DNA from: Euryodendron excelsum
Lineage: Eukaryota > Streptophyta > Magnoliopsida > Ericales > Pentaphylacaceae
Assembly: GCA_033060915.1 (NCBI GenBank)
Contig: CM065378.1
Location: 9,122,001 to 9,186,000, forward strand
Length of the DNA stretch: 64,000 nucleotides
Reading direction: 5' to 3'
Shown here: piece by piece, positions 59,935 through 64,000 of the stretch
How positions within the stretch are numbered: position 1 is the first letter of the stretch
Layout of the letters: every line of letters starts with the position of its first letter
Position numbers and translations under genes: made by a program
Notes under the pieces: generated by a model
What the model saw: only the letters and a program-made list of their open reading frames with translations
Told to the model about the DNA's origin: nothing
Databases searched by the model: none

Positions 59935-60920
59935 ACCTTTCCCTAATTTACCAGATGTATTTTCTTCTTGTTGACGTTATCTCCTCATAAAAAGCCCCTC
60001 ATAAGCTTTTCTATCAACATTCTGACTTTAACAGGCATCTTAAATAAATAGAGGAAGTAGATAGAAAGATTAGCCAATGTGGATTTCGTAAGGTGATTCT
60101 GCCCCGATGGATAAGTGAGATCTTTTCCATCTTGAGAGAGTAATTCTAAATTTCTCAATGACACGTTTCCAGTTTTTCATGAGTTTTTAGTTGGATCCTA
60201 CAGGCATTCCAAGGTAAAACAGAGGTAACTTACCTATTTTGTAGTTAAACAAGGATGTAGCATTCTTCAATAATAAAGCATTGACCCCCACGCTACGTAC
60301 ACAGCTTTTATTGAAGTTTATTTTAGCATAGATAGAAGTTCATAGCACTTGAGAATTCTTTTCAAGTTCTTCATTTCAATAAGATTAGCGGCATTAAAGC
60401 AAATAGTATCGTCAGCTTGCAACTGAATGAGTGAAACTTCATCCCTCCCAATTTTAACACCATTCACCAAGTTAAGTTGGGAAGCTCTGTTAAGCAAAAG
60501 ATTAAGACCCTCTGCAACCATAATAAAAAGGAAAGGGGAAAGAAGGTCACCTTGCGTAAGGCCCCTTTCTACTTTGATTTCTTTGGCTGGGAACCATTGA
60601 CTAAGACAGAGATACTAGCTAAGGAAATACATTCCTTAATCCATTTGCACCACTTGCTACTAAAGTTCATTTTTGTCATCAACATAATCAAGAAGTCCCA
60701 ATTTAAGGAATCAAAAGTGTTTTCAAAATCTAGCTTTAAGGAAATTCCTTTAAACTTCCTAAACTTCCATTCATGTAGCACCTCACTTGCAATTAGAATC
60801 CCATCAGTAATATTCCTTCCTTTAATGACCTTTGCTTCCCTTTTAGCCGTTGAGCCCCTTAACATTGAGTTCGAAATACCAACAAGGTATTATTTGTCTT
60901 CCTAAGCTTGTGGTACTTAT
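59935..60920 (-). pseudogene. LINE fragment: reverse transcriptase
   Basis: 60865-60569 encodes the palm start: VIKGRNITDGILIASEVLHE, then SLKLDFENTFDSLNWDFL and ISVLVNGS. After a frame change 60521-60318 encodes VAEGLNLLLNRASQ and LIQLQADDTICF; the usual F/Y before ADD is Gln, while the Asp pair is kept. It continues, frameshifted, with GKLPLFYLGMPVG (about 60240-60205). The endonuclease domain is missing (5' truncation). Confidence 0.85.
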
Positions 60921-61559
60921 CTTGAGATCAACATGGTGAATGAAGAAAAAAAAAGTTTGAAATTTGAGATGCTTCATTGCCATTACAATGCAATGCAAGT
61001 CTAGTCAATATAAAGCGCTGAGAACGTCAATTAAGCACAAACCTAAGCTTTAGCTTCGTAGTAGTAGAGATGCTTTGTTCTTATGCTTGATAGATTGAGT
61101 TTTACAACTAGCTAGGTCGAATGACGTGAGAATTTAATAAAAATGGACATTGGAAACCAGATAACAATGAGGAAGAAAATGGAAAGACTCTTGCTTAAAG
61201 TTTTGTCTTTCTCAGAATACATTCTTGACGTGGAAAATTTCTTTCCGAATTGCGACCAAGGGAAGGGGAAGAAGTAATTTTCTACGCAAGAAGTTACAAT
61301 TCAGGGGATGTTATAAATAAGGTATTTGCATCATAGTTTTACTTTTACATGCAACATATTTTGGTTTAGAATTTTTAATTTGGTGCAAAGTTACTGATAT
61401 TGATTACAATGTTTTGTTTATTTACTGCAAATGATATGCGACTAAAGCCAGTTGGAAGCATGCACCAATAATAGTGTTGGGACTACAATGCACTTTCTGG
61501 ATGGAGTGGCTTCATCAAAACAAGAACAACCATATGATGAGTTTAGATTATTAAGTAAA

Positions 61560-61690
61560 AATTTTATTCTTGCATAAAATTTGTACAAAAAATTTTATCA
61601 AAATAATATGACAGTGATATTGTTTTAATTAAAAGTCAACATGATGAGTATTTTGTTTTAAAGTAAGCGATTCTCATTCTAACACATTAT
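61560..61690. mobile_element. MITE-like copy (family M), partial
   Basis: Contains AAATTTGTACAAAAAATT, ATATGACAGTGATATTG, AAAAGTCAACATGATGAGTA and AAAGTAAGCGATTCTCATTC in family order. The right terminus is not clear. Confidence 0.5.
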
Positions 61691-62247
61691 CCTAGTGAAC
61701 AGAAGAATGACAAATAGAGAGAGGAAGAGAGAGACATGTTTAACCTTTGAAATGAATTTTCCATTAGAATTTTATGAGCAGAAGAATGACATCAAAACAA
61801 GTGACCATCTATGCCTTTTTAATCACAGGAAAATCAATCTACATATCGTCTTACATAACAGCCAAGCCATGCAGAAGAAATAGTCCACAGAATTACGAAG
61901 GATTATACAAATCATTTTCCAAATGCAAGCCAATCTGACAGTATAATAATATGGAATGAACTTGAAAGCTGTATCAAGAAATATTTTGGAGTGAAATGCA
62001 TTAAAAGATCAAGATGTATAATAGATTGTTAGGAATCAATACATTAGAAAAGTGCAAAGAAAGGGAAAATAAACCAAAAATAATAATAATTTGTTTTGTA
62101 TGTAAAGTTCAACTTAATCACCTACGATACACTACCACGACACACCAAGAAGTGGGCTAAGTGAGAGAAAAGCAATTAAAGAGGTCCAAGGGCTGTGAGA
62201 TGGTCCAAAAAGGGTGCTCCAGAGGTTCAGCAAAGATTAGCCCATCA

Positions 62248-62524
62248 ACCAACAAGGGATTGGTTTAGTAGTAAGAGCTCATCCTACTTGTTTGCGTTGG
62301 AGTCTTTCTATAACCTCTTGTTGAAATTATTTATATTCTGCAATCCCATAAATGAGTGTCTATAGTTTGACAGACCTGTTGCATGATTTTGAGCTGGGTC
62401 TCTCGCCTAAGGCTCTTGCCTCCCGCTCCTAAATTGTGTGGCCTATTGTCTTGACAGTTTTGACGTAAATCTGGTAACCTAGCTGCTTATTTTTTCTTGT
62501 ATAAAAAAAATAAAAAATAAAAAG
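62248..62524 (+). mobile_element. SINE-like insertion, about 277 bp, with 13-bp target duplication
   Basis: Flanked by GATTAGCCCATCA (62235-62247) and GATTAAGCCATCA (62525-62537), one mismatch apart. The 5' part has a tRNA-type A-box-like TGGTTTAGTAGTAAGAGC (62261-62278) and, about 35 bp on, a B-box-like GCGTTGGAGTC. The 3' end runs TTGTATAAAAAAAATAAAAA, an A-rich tail as in plant SINEs. No coding capacity. The family is not identified. Confidence 0.65.
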
Positions 62525-64000
62525 GATTAAGCCATCAGAATGGGCTCACAGTATCGCCAGAGCGATGGGGACGGATGGTCTGGTCAGCCTACAACCTGTA
62601 GCTTCGTGGCATATGCTTCAAGCCTATTCCAGATTGTTCAGCCTGCATATCTAGACCATGTTATTAACTGCTAACCCGTTGTTAATCCAATCTGAACGGA
62701 AAAATGTTTAGTGGTCAAGTAGTACTAACTGCTCAGTATTTATTTCTATTAAATTAAGATATGAGATGTTTTGTGACATAAACAACAAGAATTTGTAACT
62801 AAATAAAAAAATTTTAATGTAGTAAATAACACATAACAAAATTTAATATGCATGAGTACTAAAAAATTTCGTACTACCTAACTACTGGACTGTTTTTCAA
62901 TCTAAACATATATATATATATATATATATTTGGATTCTATCCATTTCATAATTTGGAACAGAGATCTTCATCCATAATCAATAGACTAGATATTATCTTA
63001 TCACATGTCTTACTAAAATTACATCATTTTATATTAAAATTTATTTTCTTATATATAACTATAAAATTATTTATTTTTGAATAAATTTTATATCAACTCG
63101 TCAGAACTCTTCATTTAGCTAACATGTCAATACCTTAATTAAGAAAATAAAAATTTTCATGTCAAATAATAAAATGAAGAGAATTTAAATCTTTTATATA
63201 TATATATATATAGCACGACACATCAAGGAGACAGGATTGTTGTCAGTTGGGCGGGATCTTTCATAAACCATAAATTGGAGTGCAAGTGTTAGATAGACTA
63301 TGTGTCTAAATTTTGTATTCATTTAATTTTTATAATAAAGTATCGGAGACATTAAAAAATATTATTATGTCTGAATATACATAATTGATTTTGGATAAAA
63401 TAATATTTACAATGTAATACAGAGTATTTCATGCATAAATAAAAGTGATGTATATTTATATAATAAACTCAAATTACTATATATTTTTATTAAGTGAATA
63501 TTTAATAATACATGTCGAATGCATATTTCATGCATAAGTTGAGTTACATTAATTCTCAAGTAAACTTAAAAAAAAGTTGTTAGCTTCTTGCAAAGTCATG
63601 GCAAACTACAAGTTGCGAGTCAAATTATATGTCACTATGTATATAGTTGTTGGGGATGAAGATTCCAATGCTTGCACCAAAGTTGTTTAAAAATTCATCT
63701 AATCCGATTAAACCGACTCTAAATCGACCCTAACTAATCCTATTTTGGGTAAATATTGATTGAAAATTTTAAGAATTGAACATATTCGGTTTGGTTGTTG
63801 GACCTTTATTTTATCAATTCGGCCGATCAACTTGATCCAACCCGACCAGTTTACACTAAGAAATGATTTTTTCTACCCATTCCGACCCTAACTTGGCCTG
63901 ACCTGAACCCAATCCGATCATTTATTGGGCTGAAATTGGTTTCAAATTTTTTCAACCCGATTATTTTGGATCAAATGATAAATAACTACCAAACCCGACT

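Larger units (their letters stand above)
27585..60920 (-). mobile_element. LINE (plant L1/RTE-type non-LTR retrotransposon), split into three pieces by later insertions
   Basis: Three minus-strand fragments in colinear order: RT at 59935-60920, post-RT C-terminal region at 42116-43008, and 3' UTR at 27585-27853, which ends in a T-rich (poly-A on the LINE strand) stretch preceded by TCCCTTAATGAAATTCTTTC. An Athila element separates the first two and a solo LTR-like repeat separates the last two. The LINE is therefore the oldest layer of the cluster. Its 5' end is truncated near 60.9 kb, as usual for LINEs. Confidence 0.8.
60921..64000. other. Gene-free right end of the window
   Basis: AT-rich DNA with one MITE-like copy (61560-61690), a SINE-like insertion (62248-62524), AT microsatellites (62908-62930, 63197-63212) and, at 63690-63960, a CGA/CCGA-containing stretch that resembles a degenerate non-autonomous element. 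No protein-coding gene is recognised. Confidence 0.55.

Overview
This window is nuclear DNA of an angiosperm, most likely a eudicot. It has AT-rich intergenic sequence, spliced plant transcription-factor genes with (GA/CT)n tracts near their promoters, and plant-specific Ty3/gypsy lineages (Tat, Tekay, Athila) together with LINE, SINE and MITE-like elements. I see no prokaryotic, organellar, rRNA, tRNA or CRISPR signal. I cannot name the species.

Only two convincing host genes are present. (1) 1200-3330, minus strand: a five-exon GARP/MYB-like repressor of the NIGT1/HRS1/HHO class. (2) 24180-25373, plus strand: a two-exon C2H2 zinc-finger protein of the WIP family. Both are regulators and both have GA/CT microsatellites next to or inside them. 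A small ORF at 26147 is a weak extra candidate.

Between them, 6410-16115 is a decayed Tat-lineage Ty3/gypsy retrotransposon on the minus strand, with about 495-bp LTRs, a tRNA-Asp-like primer site, gag, protease, RT, two RNase H modules and integrase. Downstream of integrase it carries an antisense gene on the plus strand (7237-9503), a known but poorly understood Tat-lineage accessory gene. The rest, 16116-23400, is gene-free and holds MITE-like copies, a tandem duplication and microsatellites.

From about 27.6 to 60.9 kb the sequence is one nested transposon cluster. The outermost element is a minus-strand LINE now in three pieces (27585-27853, 42116-43008, 59935-60920). One break holds a 1.75-kb solo-LTR-like repeat ('R1'). 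Inside that is a very long (about 4.8-kb class) solo LTR, 29208-41779, with target duplication ATTGG. Inside that is a Tekay chromovirus, 29351-37329, and inside its 3' LTR is a second R1 copy, 33649-35403, with target duplication AGTAT. The other LINE break holds an Athila-lineage element, 43009-59934, with target duplication ACATT/ACCTT. Its 3' LTR is split by another solo LTR of the same long family, 43768-48550. All retroelement genes are broken by stops, frameshifts or lost catalytic residues. The last 3 kb (60921-64000) has no gene but contains a SINE-like insertion with 13-bp target duplications.

The most unusual material is the long LTR family (a ~155-bp tandem array in U3, a 19-bp hairpin upstream of its TATA box, and 2.4 kb nearly lacking G on one strand), the Tat antisense gene, and the internally verifiable nesting order.
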